DNA of 64,000 nucleotides from an uncultured bacterium (GCA_949285255.1 CASDXV010000002.1:62001-126000), one strand, 5' to 3'. Numbered from the stretch's first letter, positions 26,757 to 35,141 are shown. Numbers and translations are program-made. The notes: a model not told the origin generated them from the letters alone.

Positions 26757-26787
26757 AATTTTATCCTCTTTTTAATAACTACTAAAA

Positions 26788-27042
26788 TTAACGCTTGTTT
26801 AAAACAGCGGCAATCGCTACGGCAATTTCATCAACTCCGCTTATGGCAGGTTTTTTACCTGAAGCAGCTTGAGGAACAACCGCAGGAAAGAGCTGGTTTA
26901 ATTTTTTAACAATTGCGCCCATTACAAACATAGCCGCAACAAGTACTACAAGAAACATAAATACTACAGCCATGCCTGCAAGCATAACTATAACGCCCTC
27001 TTCAAGAAGATGAGCGAGGTTTTGCACTAAACTCTCTAACAT
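26788..27042 (-). CDS. oadG: Decarboxylase gamma subunit
   Basis: 84 residues with one membrane helix (about residues 17-43, VIVMLAGMAVVFMFLVVLVAAMF without charges) and a charged C-terminal tail, the size and topology of OadG/MmdD. OadG anchors the alpha subunit to the beta subunit. Its ATG lies inside the 3' end of birA (7-bp overlap) with AAAGGAG upstream. OadG proteins are poorly conserved, so the call leans on topology and on position just before oadA. Confidence 0.82.
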   Translation of the reverse strand: MLESLVQNLAHLLEEGVIVMLAGMAVVFMFLVVLVAAMFVMGAIVKKLNQLFPAVVPQAASGKKPAISGVDEIAVAIAAVLNKR

Positions 27043-27602
27043 ATCATTTCTCCTTTGTTTCCGTTAAGTAAAAAATCTTCCCAATCGTTTTTGAAATTAT
27101 CCAAAAGTTTATTCAAAAACTCATTTTTATCCACTCTTAAACCTGTTTCAATATACACCGAAGTAGCTGGAATATCAATATTTTTAACTTCATTTTCATC
27201 AAGGTTTAAGTTAGTTCCTATACCCACTATCACACCTTTAAAGTCATTACCCGAGAAAACCGACTCTGCAAGTATGCCTGAGATTTTCTTACCGTTTATT
27301 AAAACATCATTAGGGTATTTAAAAGCGGGCTTGAGTCCGTATTGTTCAAGAGTTTGAGCAACCTTAAAACTGGCATAGCGTGTAAGTTCGTTTAGGTGTT
27401 CAATGTTTTGGGGCTTTAAGACAATAGAAATATAAATATTTCCGCCGTTATTTAAACTTGAATACCACTTGCGCTCAAACTGACCATGACCTGAAGTTTG
27501 AATATCGGCACTTACTACCTCAAAATCATTAAGGGTTTGAAGGTTTTTTCTTGCCCAAGCGCTTGTAGAATCTATCTCATCCAAGTGTATAATTTTATGC
27601 AT
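27036..27602 (-). CDS. birA: Biotin--[biotin carboxyl-carrier] ligase
   Basis: 188 residues comprising only the catalytic core of biotin protein ligase; the DNA-binding domain of the bifunctional BirA is absent, so it cannot act as the biotin repressor. Motifs are DEIDSTSAWARKNL at the start, SGHGQFERKWYSSLNNGGNIYISI (a variant of the GRGRxxRxWxS loop with GHGQ in place of GRGR), KYPNDVLINGKKISGILAE (the KWPND lysine) and GIGTNLN. It biotinylates the lysine of the OadA biotin domain encoded just downstream. The 7-bp overlap with oadG means ligase and substrate are made from one message. Confidence 0.93.
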   Translation of the reverse strand: MHKIIHLDEIDSTSAWARKNLQTLNDFEVVSADIQTSGHGQFERKWYSSLNNGGNIYISIVLKPQNIEHLNELTRYASFKVAQTLEQYGLKPAFKYPNDVLINGKKISGILAESVFSGNDFKGVIVGIGTNLNLDENEVKNIDIPATSVYIETGLRVDKNEFLNKLLDNFKNDWEDFLLNGNKGEMIC

Positions 27603-27611
27603 GACTTTATC

Positions 27612-28466
27612 TTACAACAAACAAATTTTTGAGCCAAACAATTTTGCACTTGCTCCAAAAGGTACGGCAATATTGTTTTTCCCATGGGTTATATCAAACC
27701 CGTAAACACAAGGTACAGCTATCTTTTGCGAAAAGTCACAGAGTGTATTTTCAACCTCTTTTAATTCTTGTTTTGAAATTCCTAAAAATTCGCCAAAAAC
27801 TACGCCTTTAATTTTTTCTTTCAAATCAGAATTTCTGTAAATCTCAACAAGCATTCTGTCAATCTTATAAGGGGGTTCGCAAATATCTTCAAGAAAAAGT
27901 ATTATATCATTCTTTGGCAGGTAATTTTTTGCACCGAAGAGTGAAGCAATAGTGGCTAAATTTCCTCCCCACAATACACCTTGCGCCTCGCCCTCAAATA
28001 AGACCTTATGTTTCTTTTTAGGTTCAATTGTTTTTTGATTGTTTATTTTTTCAATATCTAAATTACAAAAACCGTTTAAAAGCATTGGCGCATGCAGGCT
28101 TATAAGTTCTGCTCGAGAATAAAAAGCTGCAAGAAAAGCGCTTGAATCAGAACTTCCGATAAATAACTTTTTGTTATTTTTTATAATGTCATAGTCTATA
28201 AAATCTAAAAGTCTAATCGCCCCGTAACCGCCTCTTGAGCAGAGTATGGCATCAACTTCATTATCCAAAAAAGCGGCGTGCAAATCATCCAGTCGTTCTT
28301 TGTCGCTGCCTGCAAGAAAACCCTCGTTATTTAGAGCATTTGGAAAAACTTTTACCTTAAAGCCTTTTTGCTTTAAGGTTTCTATGTTTTTAAAAAAAGA
28401 CTCTTTGTCCAAAACCGGCCCTGAGGGCGATATAATACCTATAGTGTCGTTATATTTAAGTTTCAT
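27612..28466 (-). CDS. ldcA: LD-carboxypeptidase (peptidase S66)
   Basis: 284 residues. Cleaves the L,D bond before the terminal D-alanine of murein tetrapeptides in peptidoglycan recycling. The fold is shown by GIISPSGPVLD at the N-terminus, CSRGGYGAIRLLD, the GSSDSSAFL segment with the nucleophilic serine, LEDICEPPYKIDRML with the acidic residue, and the C-terminal ITHGKNNIAVPFG with the catalytic histidine. No signal peptide, so cytoplasmic. A TATAAT ends 6 nt before the ATG with no ribosome site, giving a probable leaderless message. It heads the operon that continues to oadB with 9 bp before birA. Confidence 0.9.
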   Translation of the reverse strand: MKLKYNDTIGIISPSGPVLDKESFFKNIETLKQKGFKVKVFPNALNNEGFLAGSDKERLDDLHAAFLDNEVDAILCSRGGYGAIRLLDFIDYDIIKNNKKLFIGSSDSSAFLAAFYSRAELISLHAPMLLNGFCNLDIEKINNQKTIEPKKKHKVLFEGEAQGVLWGGNLATIASLFGAKNYLPKNDIILFLEDICEPPYKIDRMLVEIYRNSDLKEKIKGVVFGEFLGISKQELKEVENTLCDFSQKIAVPCVYGFDITHGKNNIAVPFGASAKLFGSKICLL

Positions 28467-28472
28467 AAATTT

Positions 28473-28478
28473 ATTATA
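28473..28478 (-). promoter_or_regulatory. -10 element of ldcA (leaderless)
   Basis: TATAAT on the minus strand, 6 nt before the ldcA ATG. The predicted transcription start coincides with the start codon. It lies in a 55-bp gap shared with dnaX. Confidence 0.65.
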
Positions 28479-28509
28479 GATTAAAATGAAACAAGAGGCA
28501 TTTTTGTAA

Positions 28510-28515
28510 TATAAT
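28510..28515 (+). promoter_or_regulatory. -10 element of dnaX (leaderless)
   Basis: TATAAT 6 nt upstream of the dnaX ATG, with no Shine-Dalgarno sequence between. Confidence 0.65.
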
Positions 28516-28521
28516 CTTACT

Positions 28522-30243
28522 ATGAGTGAAAATTATTTGCCGCTTTTTAGAAAATACCGCCCACAGTCTTTTAAAGACTTAGTAGGGCAAGAAAACTTGG
28601 TTAAAGCCTTAACTAACGCTATTGAACTTAACCGCATAGCCCATGCATATCTTTTCTGCGGCCCGAGAGGTACGGGAAAAACCTCAAGCGCAAGGATTTT
28701 TGCAAAATCACTCAACTGTGTGGAGGGCCCGACTGTTGAACCCTGTCAAAAGTGCGCAAGTTGTATAGATATAACAAACGCTACGGGTATGGATGTTATA
28801 GAAATTGACGCAGCAACAAACAGAGGCGTCGAGGGGGCGGAAGATTTAATAGCTCAGGTTCACTACGCACCTGTCAGCGGCAAGTATAAAATCTTTATCA
28901 TAGATGAAGTTCATATGCTAACTGCAACGGCGTTTAACGCTCTTTTAAAAACATTTGAAGAACCGCCTGAAAATGTAATTTTCATCCTTGCAACAACAGA
29001 ACCTCACAAAGTTCTTGAAACAATTGTAAGCCGCTGTCAGAGATTTGACTTTAGAAGAATAACCGTTGATGACATCACAAAAAGATTAAGAGAAATTTCT
29101 GACATAGAAAATATTAAAATAACAGATGACGCTCTTTTTTGCATTGCAAAAAATGTATCTGGCGGCCTGAGGGATTCTCTTGCGCTTTTAGATCAGGTAA
29201 GTATTTTAGGCGCAAAAGAAGAAATAACAAAAGACACAATTGAAGAGCTTTTAGGCAAAGTTACATTTGACAGATTGATAAAATTACTTGATTTAATTAT
29301 CGAAGGGGATATTGAAAAATCCCTTGAGCTTATTGATGATATTTACCTTAAAGGCTCTGAACCTCGCAACCTGTGCGAAAACTTTATGGAATTTTTAAGG
29401 AATATAATTATCACTCTAAGCGCTAAAGAGCCTCAAAATATCACTAAATTCAGCGCTTTAACAAAAGAAGACATCCAAACAATTGTAACTAAAAACTACG
29501 ATAAAAACTTAGTTAGCGATATTTTAAACACGGCTATTGAATATTTTAAAGAAGTTAAATTTGCAACTAACCCATACTTGTGGGTGGAACTTATGATAAT
29601 TGAGGCTGCAAGAATTAAAAACGCACCTAAAAAAGTTGAAATTCAACCTGAAATAAGGGTACAAAAACAAGAAGTAAAAACAGTTGTACAACCTCAAGAA
29701 CCTAAAAAAGAAGTTATACAAGAGCCTAAAGAAATTGTACAAGAACAGCCTCAAGAAACTAAAGAGCAAGTACAAATACAAGCACAGAGCGGCTCAGAGT
29801 TTGATATTTGGAGCACCATAGTAAATTCAATAGAAAGTGTTCCTGCTAAATTTTTCTATTCGGGAATGGCAAAACTTGTTGAGATAGATGACAACAGAAT
29901 TATTCTGGGTTTTATTAATCAAAATGTTATAACTCAGGCAAAATCAGAGCTAAAACACAAAGCCTTAATTGACGGAGAAAAAAGAACCTTTGGCGGCAAA
30001 TATGTATTTGAGTTTGTTCAACTTGGAGGGGATATTAAACCTCTTGAGGGCGCTGTAGTTAAACCTGTTGTTAAACCGCAGGTAAAACCTCAAATACAAA
30101 AAGAAGAAAAAACTGTTGAACATAGTACACAGGAAGACAGTGAACCTGCTGAGCAAAAAGTGCAAAGCAAAGTAAATATGTCAACTTACAGCCCGAAAGT
30201 TCAAGAGATGCTTGAGGCATTTAGCGGTAAAATTATTGATTAA
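28522..30243 (+). CDS. dnaX: DNA polymerase III subunit gamma/tau
   Basis: 573 residues. The clamp-loader ATPase: Walker A GPRGTGKTSSARI near 45, zinc site CQKCASC near 79, DEVHMLT (Walker B) near 128, and the sensor-1 LATTEPHK and sensor-2 SGGLRDSL segments. After about 370 come a proline/glutamine/glutamate-rich linker (EPKKEVIQEPKE) and a C-terminal domain for polymerase contact, so it corresponds to the long tau form. I saw no obvious slippery frameshift signal of the E. coli type, but did not search exhaustively. It is divergent from ldcA; the message appears leaderless. Confidence 0.96.
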   Translation: MSENYLPLFRKYRPQSFKDLVGQENLVKALTNAIELNRIAHAYLFCGPRGTGKTSSARIFAKSLNCVEGPTVEPCQKCASCIDITNATGMDVIEIDAATNRGVEGAEDLIAQVHYAPVSGKYKIFIIDEVHMLTATAFNALLKTFEEPPENVIFILATTEPHKVLETIVSRCQRFDFRRITVDDITKRLREISDIENIKITDDALFCIAKNVSGGLRDSLALLDQVSILGAKEEITKDTIEELLGKVTFDRLIKLLDLIIEGDIEKSLELIDDIYLKGSEPRNLCENFMEFLRNIIITLSAKEPQNITKFSALTKEDIQTIVTKNYDKNLVSDILNTAIEYFKEVKFATNPYLWVELMIIEAARIKNAPKKVEIQPEIRVQKQEVKTVVQPQEPKKEVIQEPKEIVQEQPQETKEQVQIQAQSGSEFDIWSTIVNSIESVPAKFFYSGMAKLVEIDDNRIILGFINQNVITQAKSELKHKALIDGEKRTFGGKYVFEFVQLGGDIKPLEGAVVKPVVKPQVKPQIQKEEKTVEHSTQEDSEPAEQKVQSKVNMSTYSPKVQEMLEAFSGKIID

Positions 30244-30253
30244 GTGTAACAAA

Positions 30254-30281
30254 TTGACTAAATATTTATTTTTTATACAAT
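30254..30281 (+). promoter_or_regulatory. Promoter of the Nudix regulator gene (leaderless)
   Basis: TTGACT (30254-30259), a 16-bp spacer and TACAAT (30276-30281). The ATG follows 7 nt later, so the transcript should start at or beside the start codon. Best-formed of the leaderless promoters here because the -35 is also good. Confidence 0.7.
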
Positions 30282-30288
30282 AGGTTAT

Positions 30289-30978
30289 ATGGCAAGAACA
30301 TTTACAGAAACAAAAACTCATGAGGTTACGGTCGACGTTGTTATTTTAACTATCCACAACGGAAAGTTAAAAGTCTTGCTTGTTAAACGTGCAAACGAAC
30401 CTTTTCGCGGAAAATGGTCAATCCCCGGCGGTTTTATAAGATTATCAGAAAACCTTGATGATGCGGCTCTTCGTGTTTTGAAAGAAAAAACAAATGTTCA
30501 AAACATCTATCTTGAGCAGCTCTACACATTTGGCGACCCGCTTCGTTACCCCAACACTAGGGTTATCACCTGTGCTTACTTTGCGCTTCTTCGTGCGGAA
30601 GACATCAAACTTGAAGTTTCAAACAAAGACGAGGTATCCGAAGTTCAATGGCACAGTGTAGAAAAACTTCCCCCGCTTGCGTTTGACCACAAAGAGATTA
30701 TTGAATACTCTCTTAAAAGAACGCGCGAAAGACTTGAACTTTGCCCCATAGCTTTTCAGCTCTTGCCTAAAAAATTCACTCTCACCGAGCTTCAACAATC
30801 ATACGAGTTGATTTTGAAAAAAAGTCTTGATAAAAGAAACTTCAGGAAAAAAATGCTCACATCAAACATCCTTGTTGAGACAAATGAATTTTCTAAACAA
30901 GGTTCAAAACGCCCTGCGGCGCTTTATTCGTTTGATACAATTACTCTTGATTCAAAAAGAGGCCATTTCTTCTCTTAA
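30289..30978 (+). CDS. Nudix-domain protein with C-terminal winged helix (NrtR-like)
   Basis: 229 residues. Residues 1-150 form a Nudix fold; residues 150-229 a winged-helix-like domain (FTLTELQQSYELILKKSLDKRNFRKKML, and a final RPAALYSF strand). This pairing is typical of NrtR, a repressor that senses ADP-ribose and controls NAD metabolism or pentose use. The Nudix box reads G-x5-E-x7-R-V-L-K-E-K-T-N-V: two glutamates and the glycine of the consensus R-E-U-x-E-E-x-G-U are replaced, so hydrolase activity is probably lost while ligand binding remains. No NAD gene is adjacent, so the regulon is unknown. It overlaps the convergent gene at 30975 by 4 bp. Confidence 0.85.
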   Translation: MARTFTETKTHEVTVDVVILTIHNGKLKVLLVKRANEPFRGKWSIPGGFIRLSENLDDAALRVLKEKTNVQNIYLEQLYTFGDPLRYPNTRVITCAYFALLRAEDIKLEVSNKDEVSEVQWHSVEKLPPLAFDHKEIIEYSLKRTRERLELCPIAFQLLPKKFTLTELQQSYELILKKSLDKRNFRKKMLTSNILVETNEFSKQGSKRPAALYSFDTITLDSKRGHFFS

Positions 30979-32273
30979 ATTTCAGAAAGGAATTTTTTAA
31001 TCCATTTTATTGCAATATCTGCTTCATAGGGTTTTGGCAGATAAAAATCAGCGCCTGCGCTTAAGATTTCTTTTTTATTGTGCACCGATGAAGAAAAAAT
31101 AACTTTTGCACTTTGGTTTTGTTGTTGTTTCAATTCTTTTGATACCAAAACACCCTCTTTTGTGTCAATGTCGCCATAATCTATTAAAACTACATCCGGA
31201 CAAAAGTCACGGTAAGTATCAAAAAATTCTTCATAATTAACACAAACCTTAACTTCAATAGAGTTAAGCCTGCATAGCGTTTCAAGCAAAAGAGAAAGGG
31301 CATCGTCTTTTTCCATTATCAAAACTTTATTTTTTGCTTGGCCTTTTTTTACTTCACCATACAACTTTGGTCTGTCTATTACATAAGAAGATTCATTTTT
31401 GTTGCGACAGAGCTTTATAAGTTCAAAAAGCGCATTTATTATCTGCTCATATCCGCTAAATTTGCCCTCACTCACTTCAAGTGCGCAAACTTCAAGCCTC
31501 ATAAGCGTTTCGCGCTCTTCTTCTTTAATATCGGAGCTCAATAGTGTAAATTTATTTTCAAAATCCCTCTCGCTATAAAAACGACTTAATACATTATCAA
31601 AAGCAAAAGTCAAAAACGAAGCCACTTTTTCGGCCTTTTGCATAGTTGTTATTATAATAAATTCATCATCAAAAAAGTGCCCTGCAAAGTCCTGAGGACT
31701 AAGAGAGGAGTTTACTATAGCACCTATTGTCTGAAGCACTTTTTGATAAGCAATCTCACCGTATATCTCGCGATAAATCCCTATATTTGCTATTTTTGCA
31801 AACATAACGGCAGAGCTTTTTGAGCTTAGGCAGAGCTTTTTTAGGGCACGAACGGTAAGACTTTTTTGTGCAAAAAAAGTAACCGGATTAAAAGAATTTT
31901 CCAGATATCTTCTTAAATGCGCCTTTATTCTTGCTTGAAACTCTTTTGCCGAAACGGATTCATCCATAAAATCATCCGCCCCTGATTCAAGAATAGCAAG
32001 TCTGTCCTCAATATCAGATGACTTTGAAACTGCAATAATTACAGGTCTTACATTAAAAGTAAGCGCTCGCATTTTTGCGCAAAAATCAGGCAAATTTTCA
32101 TCAATTGTATCAGATACTATAAGAAGCTCGGGCTCAATTTTTTGAATTTGTCCTAAGGCATCACTTAAAGATGGTATAACATAGACATCCTGCTCAAGCG
32201 CTTCAATGAGTTTTTTGTATTTTATCGAAAGCTCTTTTCTTTTACTTATTATAAAAACAGTTGCGCTATACAT
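30975..32273 (-). CDS. REC / degenerate GGDEF-like / REC response regulator
   Basis: 432 residues. Residues 1-125 are a receiver-like domain lacking the N-terminal acidic pair and the C-terminal K-P (FMDES in its place), so probably not phosphorylated normally. Residues about 150-290 resemble a GGDEF domain in which the signature is HFFDDEF, implying no diguanylate cyclase activity. Residues about 310-430 are a complete receiver: KVLIMEKDDALSLL, VVLIDYG with the phospho-acceptor aspartate, and FYLPKPYEADI with the conserved K-P. The gene begins 1 bp after the histidine kinase stop, so the kinase is the likely phosphodonor. The output is unclear: no DNA-binding domain is present. Confidence 0.75.
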   Translation of the reverse strand: MYSATVFIISKRKELSIKYKKLIEALEQDVYVIPSLSDALGQIQKIEPELLIVSDTIDENLPDFCAKMRALTFNVRPVIIAVSKSSDIEDRLAILESGADDFMDESVSAKEFQARIKAHLRRYLENSFNPVTFFAQKSLTVRALKKLCLSSKSSAVMFAKIANIGIYREIYGEIAYQKVLQTIGAIVNSSLSPQDFAGHFFDDEFIIITTMQKAEKVASFLTFAFDNVLSRFYSERDFENKFTLLSSDIKEEERETLMRLEVCALEVSEGKFSGYEQIINALFELIKLCRNKNESSYVIDRPKLYGEVKKGQAKNKVLIMEKDDALSLLLETLCRLNSIEVKVCVNYEEFFDTYRDFCPDVVLIDYGDIDTKEGVLVSKELKQQQNQSAKVIFSSSVHNKKEILSAGADFYLPKPYEADIAIKWIKKFLSEI

Positions 32274-32274
32274 T

Positions 32275-32994
32275 CTAACCCTTTCTTAAAGCCGCTTTTG
32301 TAGCGCTTTCTACTTCGTATAAGGGTATGTAAATAACAAACTCGCAGAAGTTTTCATCTTTTGAACTGTTAAGTTCAATTTTTCCGCCCATATCATCTAA
32401 GAGATGTTTTGTTATATAAAGCCCCAATCCGCTGCCTTGAGCAGGGCTTTTAAGATAGGTATCAATCCTGTAGAACTTATCAAAGATTTTTTCGTAGTGT
32501 TCTTTTTCAATGTATGTCCCGTAGTTTTTGATACTTATTATTGCGGAGTTTTTATCGTTTTTTAGAGAAATATCTATTTTTTTACTGTCTTTTGAATACT
32601 TAGCTGCGTTATCCAAAACATTTATTAAAACCTGCTGGAGTTTATTAATATCAGCCAGTACAGGCTCTTTTGAACAAAGAGAAATGTTAAAGTCAAAATC
32701 TTTGTAGTTACCTTTAACAAGAGCAACGCAAGAGTTTAATAAAGATGTAATATCTACTTTTTTTAGCACCGTATCGCTAAGACCCGAGTCAATTTTAGAC
32801 ACGTTTAAAACATTTTCCACAAGGTCAATGAGTCTTTGAGATTGTTGAGAAATTATGTTTAAAAACTTTTTTTTCTGCTCGTCACTTAATAAATCCCAGC
32901 TCTCAAGCATAGTTTTTGAAAAACCTTTTATGCTTGTAAGGGGCGTTCTTATTTCATGAGATAGAGTTGAGATAAATTCTTCTTTTATATTCAT
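32275..32994 (-). CDS. Minimal histidine kinase (HisKA + HATPase_c)
   Basis: 239 residues, beginning almost directly at the dimerisation helix: the H-box STLSHEIRTPLTSIKGF starts at residue 9 with H13 as phospho-acceptor. The catalytic domain follows with the N-box NVLDNAAKYSK, FDKFYRID, and GSGLGLYI. There is no sensor, membrane helix or PAS domain, so input must come from a partner protein. A TATAAT ends 6 nt before the ATG and no ribosome site is visible, which argues that the short N-terminus is real rather than mis-called. It is co-transcribed with the response regulator. Confidence 0.85.
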   Translation of the reverse strand: MNIKEEFISTLSHEIRTPLTSIKGFSKTMLESWDLLSDEQKKKFLNIISQQSQRLIDLVENVLNVSKIDSGLSDTVLKKVDITSLLNSCVALVKGNYKDFDFNISLCSKEPVLADINKLQQVLINVLDNAAKYSKDSKKIDISLKNDKNSAIISIKNYGTYIEKEHYEKIFDKFYRIDTYLKSPAQGSGLGLYITKHLLDDMGGKIELNSSKDENFCEFVIYIPLYEVESATKAALRKG

Positions 32995-33000
32995 AAATGA

Positions 33001-33006
33001 ATTATA
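33001..33006 (-). promoter_or_regulatory. -10 element of the histidine kinase gene (leaderless)
   Basis: TATAAT on the minus strand ending 6 nt before the ATG at 32994. Confidence 0.6.
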
Positions 33007-33026
33007 ACCTTTCTTACATCCTGTTA

Positions 33027-33389
33027 TTAAGGATTTAAGTATTTTTTAACAATTTCAAAAAACTCATCCAGTCTTTTTTTGTCATTTATATAAAAATACC
33101 CTACAAGCACTTCAAAAGCCGTTGCAAGAGAGTGGATTTGAGGATTGTTTTTTTTGCCTATGGAAATTTTTAAATTTCTGCCGCGGCGAGTTATTTCTTT
33201 TTCATCTTCAGTTAAAAAACTCTCCAACTCACCCAGCAAATGCGCCTGAAAAGAGGCGTTTACATACTTTACACTAAAATTGTGCATAGCTTTTTGGGTT
33301 TTTGCATTTTTAATACAAATTTCTCTTACAAAAAGCTCCCAAACGGCATCTCCAATATAAGCACATTGTTTTATATCGCATTGAACCAT
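33027..33389 (-). CDS. mrnC: Mini-ribonuclease III
   Basis: 120 residues, the RNase III catalytic domain alone without a double-stranded RNA-binding domain. It matures 23S rRNA in Bacillus. The two catalytic acidic motifs are seen: YIGDAVWELFVRE at residues 11-23 and ATAFEVLVGYFY near 88-99. SFLTEDEKEITRRGRN is the typical middle segment. Mini-III is found in Firmicutes, cyanobacteria and relatives, which agrees with the suggested lineage. An extended -10 (TGCTAAAAT) lies 6 nt before the ATG. Confidence 0.92.
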   Translation of the reverse strand: MVQCDIKQCAYIGDAVWELFVREICIKNAKTQKAMHNFSVKYVNASFQAHLLGELESFLTEDEKEITRRGRNLKISIGKKNNPQIHSLATAFEVLVGYFYINDKKRLDEFFEIVKKYLNP

Positions 33390-33395
33390 AAAGTC

Positions 33396-33404
33396 ATTTT
33401 AGCA
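33396..33404 (-). promoter_or_regulatory. Extended -10 of mrnC (leaderless)
   Basis: TGCTAAAAT on the minus strand, ending 6 nt before the ATG. The same TTGTGCTAA core recurs before the MFS gene and dnaE. Confidence 0.6.
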
Positions 33405-33508
33405 CAATATTTGTTTAATATTTCTTAACAATAGGCTAAAACATGTAAATTGTCACAAAAAACATGACTTTATTTAAGTATAGGAAGTTTATATAGGAAG
33501 ATAATGCT

Positions 33509-34912
33509 ATGGTGAATCAAGTACCATCGTACAACAGTGCATTTGTTAGTTATGCTATGAAATATCTGCAACATGCTGCAGTTGTCGAGCACAAAGACAG
33601 CATAAGCGAGGATATTAAATCATCCCTTACAATGTCACCTTTAATTGCAACTCCAAGTGCTTGGGGAGCATACAACAGTGCAAAAATAGCTAACGGTGCG
33701 GCAGTAAAGCAAAAAGTTAAAACAACTTTTGGTCAAAAAATAGGTAATCTTGGCCAAAAAATACAAAACATACCAACATCAGTAACAAACGGATGGGAAC
33801 ATATTAAAAATATTCCGTCTAATGTATCAACAATAGCTCATAACGTAACTGACGGTCAGGCTCTTACAAGAGCAGCAAATGTCTTTAAAAGCGGTGATGG
33901 TATATTATATCTTGATGACTTATCAAGCGCTATAACAAAAGCTAAAAAAGCAGGTCAAAACGCAGATGAACTGATAAGCCTGAGAAACACTTTAAAAACT
34001 GCTATACAAAATGGCGATAAAACAGACGACATTATAAAAAGCGTGGATATAGCACTTAAAGAAACTGCGCAAACTGCAGGCAAAAAAGGATTATTTTCAA
34101 AAATAGGAGGACTTGTATCTAAACCTATCAAATGGCTTGGAGGAAAAATAACCTCATCAGGCGCCTATAATACAATAAAAAGTGCTGAAAAAGGTGCAGC
34201 GGCAATATCAAAACTCAGTGGCTTTGCTAAAGTAGCAAAAAAAGGCGGAGCCGTATTTGACCTTGTTATAGAAGGCGGCATGCAATTATTTGGAGAAATT
34301 ATTCCCGCCTTTAAAAACGGAGGTGTTGACTCGGGTATAAAACAAATAGGTAAATCAGGTCTTCAAGTAGCAGGCTCGGTCGGAGGTTGGGCACTTGGCG
34401 CAAGTCTGGGTACAAAAGCAGGTGCAGCAATCGGTACGGCAATTTTCCCCGGGGTGGGCACTGCAGTAGGAGCAGCAATTGGTGCTGTTGGCGGTATTAT
34501 AGGAGGTCTTATAGGTTCAAGCTTGCTCTCAGGAGTTGCCAAAAAAATTACCGGAAAATCAGAAAATGAAATAATTCAGGAAGAACAACTTGAGCAGCAA
34601 GCAAATATGCTCGCAAACGATACAAACACTGTTGCACAACTGCAAAGCGCAGTAGCTCAACAGGTACAATATGATATCCAAAGCGGGAATGTAACCAAAG
34701 ATACGGAAAAAATGGCCGAATATCTTCAAAACGTACCGACAAGTACAACCACTCAACCCTCTTTTGGAAGCTTAACAACAAATCAAAACTGGATTGCAAC
34801 AAGTCCTGACGGTACATATGACTTCAGTGTCCCTGATAATGCACTTATGCAGATGGACTACAGCCTCGGTACAAATGCCAACAATGAGGAAGATGAAACG
34901 CAGTTAATATAA
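33509..34912 (+). CDS. Orphan protein with glycine-zipper membrane segment
   Basis: 467 residues; I recognise no family. Residues 1-100 are polar, with repeats such as GQKIGNLGQKIQNIP. Residues about 290-345 are a long Gly/Ala-rich hydrophobic stretch (GWALGASLGTKAGAAIG, then VGAAIGAVGGIIGGLIGSS), a glycine zipper that could insert in membranes or pack helices. The C-terminus is Gln/Asn/Thr-rich and acidic. No signal peptide is evident. The layout (polar N-terminus, glycine zipper, polar tail) recalls pore-forming or surface-delivered proteins, but nothing specific supports that. Short start context with AGGAAG upstream. It stands alone between divergently and convergently transcribed neighbours. 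Confidence 0.7.
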   Translation: MVNQVPSYNSAFVSYAMKYLQHAAVVEHKDSISEDIKSSLTMSPLIATPSAWGAYNSAKIANGAAVKQKVKTTFGQKIGNLGQKIQNIPTSVTNGWEHIKNIPSNVSTIAHNVTDGQALTRAANVFKSGDGILYLDDLSSAITKAKKAGQNADELISLRNTLKTAIQNGDKTDDIIKSVDIALKETAQTAGKKGLFSKIGGLVSKPIKWLGGKITSSGAYNTIKSAEKGAAAISKLSGFAKVAKKGGAVFDLVIEGGMQLFGEIIPAFKNGGVDSGIKQIGKSGLQVAGSVGGWALGASLGTKAGAAIGTAIFPGVGTAVGAAIGAVGGIIGGLIGSSLLSGVAKKITGKSENEIIQEEQLEQQANMLANDTNTVAQLQSAVAQQVQYDIQSGNVTKDTEKMAEYLQNVPTSTTTQPSFGSLTTNQNWIATSPDGTYDFSVPDNALMQMDYSLGTNANNEEDETQLI

Positions 34913-34916
34913 AATA

Positions 34917-35141
34917 TTAATCAATAATTGACTCGAGTGCCTTTATGTTTTCATAGGGCACTCCTGCTTCTGATAATTCCTCTGCAGAAAGTCCAAAAAG
35001 AGTTATTAAATCAAGAGCTTGAACGCGAGCTTCTCTTTTTGGTTTTTTAATCATGGAGAAAACCTCATTAAGCGCACCTTCGCGCGTCATATAAAGTGAG
35101 GAATTTGTTTTATGCAGTATTCTTTTCTTTGCTTTACCCAT
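34917..35141 (-). CDS. Small hypothetical basic protein
   Basis: 74 residues from the ATG at 35141; an upstream TTG at 35162 would add seven residues. The N-terminal half is basic (KAKKRILHK, KKPKREARVQA), the C-terminal half acidic and helical (LFGLSAEELSEAGVPYENIKALESIID), with a run resembling a helix-hairpin or UBA-like fold. No family recognised. It ends 4 bp from the stop of the orphan gene at 33509 and lies 41 bp after the MFS gene start side, convergent to the former. Possibly a nucleic-acid-binding accessory; that is only a guess from charge. Confidence 0.5.
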   Translation of the reverse strand: MGKAKKRILHKTNSSLYMTREGALNEVFSMIKKPKREARVQALDLITLFGLSAEELSEAGVPYENIKALESIID

